DNA from: Curvularia sp. ZM96
Lineage: Eukaryota; Ascomycota; Dothideomycetes; Pleosporales; Pleosporaceae
Reading direction: 5' to 3'
NCBI GenBank assembly: GCA_022457065.1
Contig: JAJGBQ010000003.1
Coordinates: 2,418,001 to 2,482,000 of the forward strand
DNA: 64,000 bases
The position numbers and the translations under genes are program-made. This document shows positions 22,757-33,300 of the stretch, in pieces (position 1 is the first letter of the stretch; the number at the start of each line of letters is the position of its first letter). The notes under the pieces were generated by a model. The model did not search any database. It saw only the letters and a program-made list of their open reading frames with translations, and was not told where the DNA came from.

Positions 22757-24320
22757 GTAGCGTCGACGAGCAGCCGGGCGGGATGAGTAATGAGCAGCCG
22801 GGGAAGAGGGCAAGGCGGCCGAGGACCCGCTTGCGATGGCAGAGAAGAGGCGGTCGTGTAGCAGTCGTGTGCGTGTGGTGTGAACAGGACCAGGTAATGT
22901 CGCGGCAAGCGCGTCGGGAGGCGTAGGCTCGATGTTACAGAATCTCGTAGCAGCAGCAGCAGCGTGGGATGCAAGCACCCAAGAGCACCCAAGAGGCGCC
23001 GATTCCCTTGTGGCGGCACGTGATTGGGTTCTGCGCTATTGCCCTCTTCATGTACGTTATATTCGCACCGTGTCTTGCATTGGAGCGCGTATTGTGAGCA
23101 AAACCATTACCAATGACGACAGCCGTTCGTGTGCTAACGGAGCAAGCACCCAATGACACACCCATGCACACACGCCCTTAGCATCCAGGCCAACGCGCTG
23201 GCCGCACCCTTGAATCGTGCTTGTCTACCGCCCTCCCACGCCCCTCGGCACACCCTCGTCTGTCCAGAGCCCTATCAATCCTCCCTCGTTCTTCGTCCGT
23301 TTCTCCTCGTTGCCCTAGGGGTTTCACGCACTACCAATCGATAAGACGAGCAACCGGAAGCGGCACCACACAGCCTGGGCGTCAGCGGCAACGGCCCTGG
23401 CCGAACCTGAACAATTTCCCAGGAGCCCTTTTCTTTTCGCAGTCCACGGGCGCGAGGGGGGTCCCATGGAAACGGTCGCGCATCCATGACTACTTGGACC
23501 AGCACAGCACCCGCCCGCCGGCGAAGGGTTTAGTTGCAGCAACTTGTCAGAGTCAGATCCATCGGATCGGTACTTTAGAGCAGCGAGGCGCGAGCAAGAC
23601 AAAGTCCAGGGCAAGCAACTCATCCGAGCATGGATCCGACAGAGGCCGAGCGCTGCTCTTTGCTGTCGTGTTGGCGGCTGTGGCTTTTGCTAGGATCCTG
23701 TCCTTATATCCGACGATGAAACTGACGGCGTCCGGCCACAGCCAGCAGACGTCGTGTCGTTGTTGTCGCCCCCATCGCCTGAGCTGAGCAACACCATGGC
23801 ACCACCGTCTACGGGTCGCCGCACACAACATACAGAGTTGGAGTACGAACATCTCCCTTGCCTGCACGTGTGGCGGCGTGGTGGCTGTTGGGAGCCGCCG
23901 AGGCTGGGACGAAAAGTCTGGTGAGGTGAGCGTGACGTAGTGGCGCCCGTATGCGGCATAGCGCCAAACAGGGGACCCTTGGCACGAGATTGCATGCCAG
24001 CAACGGTGTCCGCTAAATCCTCGGGGGGGCTCGTCAATCGGCAGGCAATCCTCTTCTGGTCGCGGTGAATGAAACCTCAGGCCTTGAAACACCACGACCG
24101 CTTCTCGAAGACTCGGCACTTGGATGGATACAGCCGCGTGCAGGGCCGGGGGCGCACTGGGGTCGAATGGAAACGGCGCATGCTGCACGACGGCGCTGGC
24201 CAGCAATGCAAGATGCGCGACGTGGTGCTGCTGGCCGCAACGGCGAAGATTGTTGAACATAGGCGGGCCACTCAGCTTACACGCCACAGCTAGCGTCTTC
24301 TGATCACGATGGCGCGACTG

Positions 24321-24338
24321 ACTCGACTCGACTCGACT
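24321..24338. repeat. ACTCG tandem repeat
   Basis: Three perfect copies of the pentamer ACTCG plus a partial fourth. Confidence 0.8.
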
Positions 24339-26503
24339 ATCCACGGTGACAGGCACCCGTTCGGGCCAGGACTTAGCAGCGCCGCCCGCGACGGCATAGC
24401 ATGCCATGTGTTTGCCAGCGACGTAGCACCGGAGAGTGCCGCTCGACACATGGCTGCACATACGTATGTACATTACATACCATACACATCGATAACTGCC
24501 ATGCGTGCATATCTCAGTCCTCTGCCGCTGCACAGGCGGCTGCGCGCCCGTGCACACAGGAGGGCCCTTTGGTAGTTCTCGCTTGCGGCCTGCCGATGCT
24601 TTACGTTGCATGCTTGGCGGTATACAAAGCGCCTTTTTGCGGAACAAAACGCCGAGGCTTCTTTTTCCTGCAACGCCTAGGCGACAGGTTGGCTGGCTGC
24701 CACCAGGTTTTCTCCGGCAATGCGGCAAGCAGGCAAAGAAAGAAACGCGGCGACCGTGGCCGTGCTGGCACTGGCCTGGCCCAGCCTAACCTCCTCTGAC
24801 CCGACTACAGCCAGCGAACCCCACGTGTTGTTCCATCCGCCATGGCACTGTGGCCTGTCTCCGCCGAACCTACCCAGCAGCGGCACCGGCCAACCTCGTT
24901 GCGAACGCGACACCGTGCTCTCGCCGTCGCTGAAATTGCGCACCCTGCCCAGCCATCCCCGAAACCACTAGGCCGTCTCAGGCAACTTTGGCTCCCACAA
25001 AGTATACGCGTCGTCGCCCTCGCGCCCTGCTGTCCACGATGCTGGGACTGCCGCAGTCAGCGTGCGAAGTTGGAATAAGCTCCAGTCCCACTTACGGTTG
25101 CGCTCCCGGATCTGGGTGTGGGTGGATGATACCCGAAGGTGGGCGTGAAAGTGGGCTGCGCTGTCCGCCGTCTTCCCAGCTGCCGTACAACTCCCACCCA
25201 GGCCAAGCCCCAGCCGCACACAAGCGCCATGTCGTGCAGCTGCCTTTGACCCACACACCGTCTGTCGTGGCGCCTGCATCTTGTGAGTTTCGCTCTCCTT
25301 CTCTGGCCTGCCCGCTCCCCCGAGAGAAAAAAAAAATTGGAAAAAGGGACCGGTCAGGCCTGGGCCCCCTGACGTCCATATTGCGTACCGCCCTTGTCCA
25401 GCTGCCGCTTGGCTGCCGACTTTGGGCGGATGGACAGTTCCGGTACCCTGCCCGGCCTTGTTTCGACCTCGTTACGATGCGCCTCGAGTTGCTTACGGAG
25501 TACTTGGGCGAGCTGGGGGATTCACCAGTTGACACGCCGCCGCTGCAGCAACATGGCAATCCGTGTTTCTTGACCATACGGCGCTTATCGTTGCCACCCA
25601 TTTCCATGGGTTGCCCTTGCACAGCGTGCCACAGTGCTATTCTCATATATCTCTTGGTATACCGCCTCGTTTCGCCCTCTGCCTATCTCCGGTGTCAAGT
25701 GTGCTGCTTTCCAATTGCCAAAACGCTTCTTGTTTCAAGGCCGCTGCTGTGTGATTGCGCCATTCATCTCTTGTAGAAATCAAGCCTTCTGGGGCCATTA
25801 TGTGCATGCCAAGCGGTATGGTGTATACTCCCCGTTCCGACAACACCGCAATGTCGGTTATGCCGAAGAAGAAAGAAGACATGTAAGACGGAAGACGGTG
25901 CTCTGCAGCCTAGCGGGCCGTTGTGTTCCATGTATTCACAAAAGCGGAGGCCCTGCTGTACGACTCCGCCCATCTCCGTTGGGCCCACAGATAAGTAACT
26001 GTCTGATGTTGAGGTTTACCATGGCAAGTTCCAGATAGCCGTCATGTCCTCCTTTGGGTTCGTGGAACATCTACTAGTTTCGACGAGATCACTCGATATC
26101 GTTAGGCTGCGGCAAGTACAGCTAAACAACTGAGCGTAACTGTAGCCGATGTAGCGTTTTGGTACTGTGGCTGCAATGACAGCTTGGCCTCTGGCTAAAA
26201 CACAGCTGTTTTGATTCACTGGAAAGTTGAGCCTAACAAGAGCTGTGTAGTTGGCCCACATTAGATACCTTCGCCAAAACCATCATAATGGAACACACGA
26301 CGAATATCTTTGCGCAATGTCTTTCGATATACCAACGACTGGTACAGACACGTTTGTGCGAAGCTTCTATACCTAGCGCTCGGAGCTTTCTAGAAGCACC
26401 ACGCAGAAGCTTCTCCCGTGATCGTCTCAGCGCACCATCCCAACCCTCATATATCGCATTTGCAACCTCATCTTGATACTGCCCTAAATTCTCATTGCCG
26501 CTC

Positions 26504-26995
26504 ATGATACCAGCAAGACAAATTTCCCGAATTCTGCGCGTCCGTCAAACAGGAATTTTTCGTCCAACAAGCGCTACCACCTATTTCAATACATTTGCCA
26601 GCGACATCCGCGCAAATTCACAACCTCGACTTCAACATCAACATCGCACCATGTCTTCTTCCGAGTCAAAGCAGAAGGAACAAAATGACAATACAAACAC
26701 TTCTGCGCCACAGCACGAGGAACAAGACCAGGAATCCAAGCCTTCACAGCCCCTCCCACTCCCAGAGCCATCCACCTCCACAGATGGCACTACCCAACTC
26801 AACGTAGGCGGTCAGGCCGTCAAGCTCGATCATTTGGGCCCCCTCGTCGTCAACAAGGACGGCACCCTATCACGTATTGCAAACTGGGAGACAATGACAG
26901 AAATTGAGCGCCAGAATACGCTGAGGATCCTGGTCAAGCGGAACCAGATCCGCACCGAGGCGCTGAAAGAGGCAGCGGGGAACCAGGAAAAGTAG
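26504..26995 (+). CDS. Small conserved fungal protein, possible mitochondrial presequence
   Basis: Single exon. The first ATG (26504) gives 163 aa and a basic, Ser/Thr-rich N-terminus without acidic residues for its first 30 positions (MIPARQISRILRVRQTGIF), typical of a mitochondrial targeting sequence. An internal ATG at 26651 in a strong context (CACCATGTC) gives a 114-aa protein starting MSSSESKQKE. The C-terminal half is the conserved-looking part: LDHLGPLVVNKDGTLSRIAN followed by WETMTEIERQNTLRILVKRN. I recall uncharacterised Pezizomycotina proteins with this block. The middle is a polar, disordered linker. It is convergent with the complex I subunit gene, which ends 193 bases away. Function unknown. 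Confidence 0.8.
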   Translation: MIPARQISRILRVRQTGIFRPTSATTYFNTFASDIRANSQPRLQHQHRTMSSSESKQKEQNDNTNTSAPQHEEQDQESKPSQPLPLPEPSTSTDGTTQLNVGGQAVKLDHLGPLVVNKDGTLSRIANWETMTEIERQNTLRILVKRNQIRTEALKEAAGNQEK

Positions 26996-27188
26996 GGAAA
27001 ACGAAAGTCAAAAATATGGGGTATAGTTGATTATGCCATATCTGGGTGTTTGGTCATACGTGTATTATAACAACGAGTCATGATGAGTACGATGAAATGA
27101 TTCTTGTTTTCTCATGCTCGCTCTCACTGTCATACACAAACTACTATTTACAAGCGTGATTCCTTCTATTTTGTTGTGAAATCATCAT

Positions 27189-28047
27189 CTATGGCTTCTG
27201 TGTGTTTGTGTGCGACATGCGTTCAAAGTACGACCACTGGCCTTCTGGCGCTGGCTCCTCAAGAGGCTCCCAACTGTGGCTTGTTAGTACTAGAAGACTA
27301 CTAACAGCAATAATAACGAAAAAGAAAAAGAACTTACACCTTGGCCTGAGCAATGACTTCCACAAGCTGGTGCTCACCCTCAGCAACCTGAATCACCTCT
27401 TCAATCAGACCTGCGCCAATCTTGTTCTCAAGTTCCGAGATGCTGTAGAAAAAAAGACGTTAGCTTCTAGTCCCAATGTCCCAGGTCAAACTCTAGGTTC
27501 CATGAACATACGCTTCAACAGTATACTGTGGCTCCGGCTCAAACTGCGCATTGGTAAAGACACGCTCAGGTGTGTAGTCGACGTCGCCCTTCATCTTCTT
27601 GGCGTGGGGCAGGCGCTCCTTGGCCGAGCGAATGCCCTCAGGGAAGGTCTGCGGAACCTCGCCATCCCACTCTGCTGCCTTGGATCGCTCGTCGACGTGC
27701 TCTGGCGAAGGGAGAACAATGGTCTGTCCGCGGGATGTGTGCATAACTTTGTAGTTGCCCGGGTCCTCGCTAACTTGCAGCTTGATTCTTTCCTGCCACT
27801 CGTCCCATCCTGCGGGCTTGGATTGCTCGACAATGGCCAGGCGGTGCTTGGTCAGGGCCTCGGTGGACTGGCGGTAGACGGACGACTCGGGGAGCTGCTT
27901 GAGCTTGTCGAGGGTGGCGTTGTAGTGGTACAGCAGCGTGGAGCGCGGCGACGGGTGGGTGAGCAGGCCCGTCAGACCCGTCGGAGTGCCGGCTTCGAGG
28001 AATTGGCCGGGCTTGACGCTGGCGAGGAGGCGGAAGGCTGCCCTCAT
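27189..28047 (-). CDS. NADH:ubiquinone oxidoreductase 29.9 kDa subunit (NDUFA5-like)
   Basis: Accessory subunit of mitochondrial respiratory complex I, equivalent to the Neurospora 29.9 kDa subunit. Three exons (minus): 28047-27512, 27442-27338 and 27273-27189; 241 aa. The start MRAAFRLLASVKPGQFLEAG is the typical mitochondrial N-terminus of this family; the frame is open upstream, but the family starts here. The core YNATLDKLKQLPESSVYRQS with LTKHRL and GWDEWQERI is the ETC_C1_NDUFA5 domain. The last exon (VWEPLEEPAPEGQWSYFERM) is the conserved C-terminus and confirms the second intron (GTAAGT donor, CCACAG acceptor). Ignoring that intron ends the protein one codon later. It is divergent from the disulfide isomerase gene 372 bases away. 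Confidence 0.95.
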
Positions 28048-28419
28048 GGTTGCGGGGGACGTGTTGCGAGTGGGGGCGCGGCGCAATGGGTAGCTCTGCT
28101 GGCGGTGCGGTGCTGATGCCGTCAGGACGAAGATGCAACTTGCCAAGCCATGTGGAGCCGGGGCGCGGCGATCCCTGGATGCGGACATGTAGACATTCCA
28201 CACGGACTATGCGCCCACTCTGCTCACAGATACACTGACTTTTGTATCGTCTGTTGGTGACCAAATCCGCAGTCAATCGCCCTGGGGAGACGGTAAATTC
28301 CCCGCTTATTGTAGCGTCTACAGCGCCCGTCGCCCGCCACACTCTGCAGGCGCAGTGTGTCCTCTCCTTTAGACTGAGGAGCCCTCCCTCTACCGCACAT
28401 CCTGTTCGCCACCACCACC
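28048..28419. promoter_or_regulatory. Divergent promoter: complex I subunit / transmembrane PDI
   Basis: A 372-base region between two start codons facing apart. It is pyrimidine-rich just before the PDI start on the plus strand. No coding region seen. Confidence 0.55.
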
Positions 28420-30681
28420 ATGCGCTTCGCACTATATTCCTTACTGTCGCTGGCGACAGTAGCTTCGACTCTTGCTGCAGACACTTCAAGCAAAGACGAT
28501 ACCTGGGATGAGAAAGCGGCAGACACCACGTTCAATGGCGAGAAAGTACCGCCTATGATAGAGTTGACGCCGGACACTCTGGATTCGGAAACGAAAAAGG
28601 GAAACTGGTAAGATACGTTGAACGCAATAGTTGATCAAGTATTGTACTAATTGCGACTGTAGGATAGTCGAGTTCTTCTCGCCCTATTGCGGGCATTGCA
28701 TGTACTTCAAGCCCATCTACCAGACTGCATACGAATTCTACTACACCTCGAAACCCTTTCTGTCCGCAGAGGAGCCCGAAGGCGATTCTCTCAACACCTT
28801 TACCCGATACTATGACTTCAAGTTCGCAAAGGTCGACTGTGTCGCTTACGCTGATCTCTGCAAGAAGCGCAACATCGAGAGCTACCCGACCCTGATGTAC
28901 ATCCAGGATGGCAAGGAAAAGCAAAAACACAAAGGTGTCAAGGAATTGAAGGAGTTCAGCGAATGGGTCGAGGGACTTTTGGAATCCATCCGGCCTGGTA
29001 CCCGCAAGGAGGGTGGCCCCAAGCTACCCAAAGTCGGCGCTACCTCTGTTGAGACTGGTCCTGATCCCAAGGATGTCGCCAAGGGAGAGAAGAAGGAGAC
29101 AGAGAAGGTTGACGACAAGGAGGCGAAGGAGGTGAAGAAACCCTCAGCTGCAGCTACAAGTGCTACGTCAAAAGCAACTCCCACAAAGGAGTCCAAGCCG
29201 AAGCCGGCACCAGCCAAACCTGCCTCAACCGCGAACCCATCTGGAACTGTCACGGTACTTACTGCAGAGAACTTTGAGAAGCATGTCACAAACACACTGG
29301 AACCTTGGTTTGTCAAGTTCTATGCCCCATGGTGCCACCACTGCCAGGCGCTTGCCCCAACCTGGGCCAACCTTGCGCGCCAGATGCAGGGAAAACTCAA
29401 CATTGGAGAAGTCAACTGCGACGCGGAAAGGAAGCTATGCAAAGAGGCACATGTTCGGGGCTATCCGACTATGCTCTTCTTCCGTGGTGGTGAGCGTGTC
29501 GAGTACCACGGCCTCCGCGGATTGGGCGACTTGCTTGACTATGCTGAGAAGGCATCGGCCATTGGTGCTGGTGTGCCAGATGTCACTGCCGAAGAGTTCA
29601 AGAAGATGGAAGAGAAGGAAGAAGTCATTTTCGTGTACTTTTACGATCACGCGACCACCTCGGAAGACTTCCAGGCCCTGGAGCGCCTCCCCCTCAGCTT
29701 GGTAGGCCATGCTAAGCTGGTCAAGACAAACGACAAGGAAATGTTCGAGCGCTTCAAGATTTCTACTTGGCCGCGCCTGATGGTTGCAAGAGAGGGAAAG
29801 CCCACGTACTACCCGCCGCGGACGCCGTTCGAGATGCGTGATGTTAAGAAGGTGCTTACTTGGATGAAATCGGTCTGGCTGCCAATTGTTCCAGAGATGA
29901 CTGCTCTCAACGCCCGCGAGATTACGGAAGGCAAGATTGTCGTTTTGGGCATACTGAACCGAGATCGTTCTGACGAGTTTATTCTTGCTAAGCGCGAGCT
30001 GAAGAGTGCTGCGCTCGAGTGGATTGACAAGCAGGAGATTGCATTCCAGCTCTCTCGACAGGAGCTCCGTGACGCAAAGCAGCTCCGCATCGAAGAAGCT
30101 CAAGACAAGAATGATGAGCGTGCTGAGCAAAACGCAAAGAATATTCGCATCAATATGGACAAGATTGACCGTCCTCAGGTCGGCTTTGCTTGGGTCGACG
30201 GAATCTTCTGGGAGCGTTGGCTCAAGACTACGTATGGCGTTGATATCAAAGACGGCGAGAGTGTCATCATCAACGATGAAGATGTAAGCCATTCTTCTGC
30301 GGTGACTTTACCACATGTACTAACTACAAACAGAACCGTCGTTACTGGGACAAGACCATCTCCGGCGAGCCCATCCGCCTTTCTCGCGCCGCCATCCTGG
30401 AAACAATCAAAATGGTCACCGCTAATCCTCCCAAGATCACACCAAAGTCTACTACCGGCCGTGTTGTGGGCACATACTTGTCTACTCGCCGCTTCATCAG
30501 CAACCATCCCTTCATCTCCCTAGGCCTATTCGTGGGTTTCTTCACGGCAGTTACGCTGTTTGGCAAGTCGAGGCGAAGAAGGCAATTTGGCAGCACGGGA
30601 TCGTACTTTCAGCTGGGCGAGAAGGACGGCTTGCTAGGTGGTCTTGGCAACGGCAACTTTGGAGGCGCAAAGCACGATTGA
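28420..30681 (+). CDS. Transmembrane protein disulfide isomerase (Eps1/TMX3-like)
   Basis: ER-membrane thiol oxidoreductase. Three exons, 28420-28607, 28663-30283 and 30334-30681; 718 aa. There is a signal peptide at residues 1-20 (LLSLATVASTLAA). The first thioredoxin domain has CGHC at Cys72/Cys75. A Lys/Glu/Ala/Pro-rich linker of about 60 aa follows, then a second domain with CHHC at Cys287/Cys290. Redox-inactive thioredoxin-like domains follow (STWPRLMVAREGKPTYYPPR). The C-terminal membrane segment is at about 662-680 (FISLGLFVGFFTAVTLFG), followed by a basic KSRRRR cytosolic flank and a short tail without KDEL. CHHC is less common than the CGHC of classical PDI. Yeast Eps1 acts in ER quality control of membrane proteins; the same role here is inferred. 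Confidence 0.93.
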
Positions 30682-31136
30682 GATTTTGACAATGGCGTTT
30701 TGAGTAGTGCTATATGTGTATTATACCTTTGATTGTATGAGGGGTTGAATGTTTTACATGTTACTTGGTGTTGATAGGTAGATGCAGTACTTAGTTCGAC
30801 GTTTCTGTCTAATTCATGGTCTTGCATACACAATCTAGAAGCATACTCGTATCCAAGTCTATCTAAAGTCCAAGCCTGTGGCGTTATGTCGCGATATCTC
30901 TCGTGAATGGTGTCTTATCCAACGAATTGACGCGCTGCATCTCCCACGCGTCTCGTTGCCCCGCCACTCCCCCACCTTCCACCAATTTCCTTGGAACTCA
31001 CTCGCCCTACACGCATAGAAAACAAGTACCTGGCCTCACACCTACTGTCTTTATCGTCGATTTACCACGCAATCTGGCCTTGTTCAAACCACGCTTCCTA
31101 CCCTCATTCCTTTACGCTCGCCCCGCGCCCTGCACC
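30682..31136. other. Intergenic region upstream of the Ych1-like gene
   Basis: This holds the 3' end of the PDI gene and the pyrimidine-rich leader of the next plus-strand gene (CT/C-rich from about 30,950). The frame is open from 30903 in register with the next gene, but its sequence looks like leader, not protein. Confidence 0.5.
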
Positions 31137-31649
31137 ATGTCCACCATCTCACTCTCCAACCTCGCCTATATCGACCGCGACACGCTCGCCTCGTCCTTCA
31201 CGCCTTCCCCACAAGACTCCAAGCGCAGCCTCCCTTCCAACACCGCGATAATCGACGTCCGCGACAGCGACCACATCGGCGGCCACATCCGAGGCTCAAC
31301 ATGGGTTCCTAGCAGCGATCTGGATTTCAAACTACCGGAGCTACTGCGTACGCTCAAGGACAAGGATACGGTCGTGTTCCATTGTGCGTTGAGCCAGCAG
31401 CGGGGGCCGAGCGCTGCGTTGAGGTATCTCCGGGAGAAGGACAGATTGCAGATAGGGAAAGCGGTGTCGGATGGGGAGGTGAAGGAGGAAGGGGAGGGAG
31501 TTGAGAAGGCGAAGGAGGGAGATGGAGAGGCGAAGGAGCAGAAGGTATTAGTACTCAAGGGAGGATTTACAGAGTGGCAGGAGAAATACGGAGAGGATGA
31601 GGAGTTGACGGAGGGGTATAAGAAGGATATTTGGGAGTCTGGGTCGTGA
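31137..31649 (+). CDS. Rhodanese-fold Cdc25-like phosphatase (Ych1/Ibp1 type)
   Basis: Single exon, 170 aa, starting at the ATG in TGCACCATGTCC; an upstream in-frame GTG/ATG extension is less likely because it lacks similarity. It has a rhodanese domain: IIDVRDSDHIGGHIRGS, then the active-site loop HCALSQQRGPSAA with Cys83 and Arg89 (C-X5-R). The SQQRGP form is that of the fungal Ych1/Ibp1 (Cdc25-like, arsenate-reductase-related) group. After the active site lies a Lys/Glu-rich insert of about 35 aa (GEVKEEGEGVEKAKEGDGEA) before the final VLVLKGGFTEWQEKYG strand. Substrate not known; phosphatase rather than sulfurtransferase activity is inferred from the six-residue loop. Confidence 0.9.
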   Translation: MSTISLSNLAYIDRDTLASSFTPSPQDSKRSLPSNTAIIDVRDSDHIGGHIRGSTWVPSSDLDFKLPELLRTLKDKDTVVFHCALSQQRGPSAALRYLREKDRLQIGKAVSDGEVKEEGEGVEKAKEGDGEAKEQKVLVLKGGFTEWQEKYGEDEELTEGYKKDIWESGS

Positions 31650-31872
31650 AGAGATGAATGGATGGATTGGAGTGCCCTACTTGGGCGATGTAAGGCTTGG
31701 GGTTTGTTAAGAGGAAGGGGAAAGAGGAACCAAGGATATACAAGGAAGAAGAAGAGAGAAACAACTGAACATTTGGAACAAGTCGGATAATTGGCAAGAC
31801 CGTGGTTCCATTACCTCTCTACTGTTTGTTTTTCAGACATCAAATTATCACAACAACCTAACCACATCAACA

Positions 31873-32388
31873 TCAACACCTCACACCCCCTTGCTCCTTC
31901 ACCAACTCCTCGTAATTCTTCTTCTCATGCTCCATAATCGCCTCGACCTTCTTCGCACTCGCGCTCCCCTTATCAAACCTGTATCCAAGCCACTCCTTCA
32001 CCAGCCTCCTCGCCAGCTCAATCCCCACGACGCGCTCACCCATACACAGCACCTGGGCATCATTACTAAGGATGGCTCGTTCAACGGAGAAACTGTCGTG
32101 TGCAGTGACGGCCCGGATGCCAGGCACTTTGTTCGCAGCAATGGCAACACCGAGACCCGTGCCGCAGATGAGCAGTGCGCGGTCGGCTTTTCCCTGGGCG
32201 ACGAGTTGTGCAGCCGACACGGCGACGTGTGGATAGGCGGTTTTGTCCGAGGACGAAGGGACGCCGACGTCGGTGACGCTGGCGACGCGCGGGTCGGATT
32301 CAAGGTCCTTGATGATTGTATTTTTGTAGCCTACGCCGGCGTCGTCGCAGCCGACGGCAATGCGGAGGGGGGTGGTTTGGTCGGCCAT
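31873..32388 (-). CDS. RpiB/LacA-family sugar-phosphate isomerase
   Basis: Ribose-5-phosphate isomerase B family, which interconverts aldose and ketose phosphates. Single exon, 171 aa. The start MADQTTPLRIAVGCDDAG leads straight into the first strand with the CDDAG phosphate/substrate motif. The catalytic Cys75 is in ICGTGLG, followed by the NKVPGIRA and HDSFSVERAILSNDAQVLCMG blocks of the family. The protein has full family length, with a helical C-terminus (HEKKNYEELV). Fungi normally use RpiA in the pentose phosphate pathway; fungal RpiB-like proteins may act on other sugar phosphates (family knowledge plus inference). The stop codon of the next upstream gene on the same strand lies only 47 bases before this ATG. 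Confidence 0.92.
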   Translation of the reverse strand: MADQTTPLRIAVGCDDAGVGYKNTIIKDLESDPRVASVTDVGVPSSSDKTAYPHVAVSAAQLVAQGKADRALLICGTGLGVAIAANKVPGIRAVTAHDSFSVERAILSNDAQVLCMGERVVGIELARRLVKEWLGYRFDKGSASAKKVEAIMEHEKKNYEELVKEQGGVRC

Positions 32389-32435
32389 TCTCCCTTTTTT
32401 CTCTCTCTCTTTAAAGTAGATGGGCAAGAGCGCGC

Positions 32436-32855
32436 TTAAAGCTCAGATGTGTCGTACTTCTTTTCCAGGGCTTTCCTCTTGCTCTTACTGACGACGTTGA
32501 GATTACTTCGCTCTTGTTGCTCTTCTTCTTCTTCGTCGTCGTCGTCCTCGTGTCTTCTCCCGCTACTCCGTCCTTTGGTCCGCGAAGAACTCGACGTCGA
32601 ATATCTAATCTCCCCTTCTTTGGATACAACTCTTTTCCCTGTCCCGTCGATGACTTCTTCAACGGCACGGTTCACCGTGTTTTCAAATGGCTTTGTGATG
32701 AAACTTAGATCCGTGTGGCCCTTGGTAGGTCCTTTGGTCTCAAGCACTTTTACTCGTTCGTCCCCGTGTTTATTATGGTCTTCCACTCTTTGGTAGACGT
32801 GGTCGGCGTCGGTGTCGAGATTGAGAGAGAAAAGCGCGCGCTTGGGTGGTGCCAT
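32436..32855 (-). CDS. Small charged protein of unknown function
   Basis: Single exon, 139 aa. An N-terminal conserved-looking part (APPKRALFSLNLDTDADHVY) is followed by TDLSFITKPFENTVNRAVEE, then a Ser/Arg stretch, an acidic run (DDDDEEEEE) and a basic end (SKSKRKALEKKYDTSEL). There is no signal peptide or membrane segment; the charge pattern suggests a nuclear or nucleic-acid-associated protein, without proof. Codon content and the clean ATG support a real gene. It lies directly upstream of the RpiB-like gene on the same strand with 47 bases between. Confidence 0.72.
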   Translation of the reverse strand: MAPPKRALFSLNLDTDADHVYQRVEDHNKHGDERVKVLETKGPTKGHTDLSFITKPFENTVNRAVEEVIDGTGKRVVSKEGEIRYSTSSSSRTKGRSSGRRHEDDDDEEEEEQQERSNLNVVSKSKRKALEKKYDTSEL

Positions 32856-33300
32856 TTTTTCACTTCACGCCGGCACAAGACAAGGCCTTTTATACGGCGG
32901 ACTAGGGAAGGCAAGGGTAATGATGGGTGGCTCTCCGGATGAATGAGGGGTTAAACAACCGCCACGGGGACTCGTGGGTGATGCAAGAGCTTGGAATCTG
33001 CGGAGGCGGGGATCGGATGTTCCGGTTTGGGTATTCCGGCGGGGTCTCGACGCGAGAGAGCTATGGTTGCTCGGCGTAGTGACACCGAGGGCTGGGGCTG
33101 TTCGGGGGGTATTCCGAGGGTGTTATGATGAGAGTGTTGTGAGTGATGCTAATAAAGAGCTCTATCGAAGCGGGTGATGACGTGATCATGATATAAATCT
33201 TCTCATAGAACAACATGATTTATTGAATCACAACATACATGTGTTATACGACAAACTATAGATTGCATTGAAATTTCTTTATTTACTGTACGACTCTTCC
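32856..33300. other. Intergenic region
   Basis: Promoter side of the small charged-protein gene (minus) and 3' end of the aminopeptidase gene (minus). It becomes AT-rich after 33,180. Nothing else seen. Confidence 0.5.

Larger units (their letters stand above)
21877..26503. other. Long GC-rich stretch without a supported gene
   Basis: About 4.6 kb upstream of the zinc-finger regulator. Long open frames exist (minus 23553-24728; plus 24988-25776; minus 25092-25646), but they overlap on opposite strands and their translations are rich in Cys, His, Arg and Trp with no recognisable domain. Long 5' leaders and upstream regions are common for developmental regulators, so part of this may be promoter, leader or non-coding transcript. 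Small tandem repeats lie at 22737-22756 and 24321-24338. Confidence 0.45.

Noticed and set aside
23553..24728. A 391-codon minus-strand frame in the gene-less stretch.
   Set aside because: Long, but rich in Cys, His, Arg and Trp with no recognisable segment; opposite-strand frames overlap it. It is kept only as part of the finding on the whole stretch.
24988..25776. A 262-codon plus-strand frame, and a 184-codon minus frame within it.
   Set aside because: The two overlap on opposite strands in GC-rich DNA and neither shows domain or signal features.
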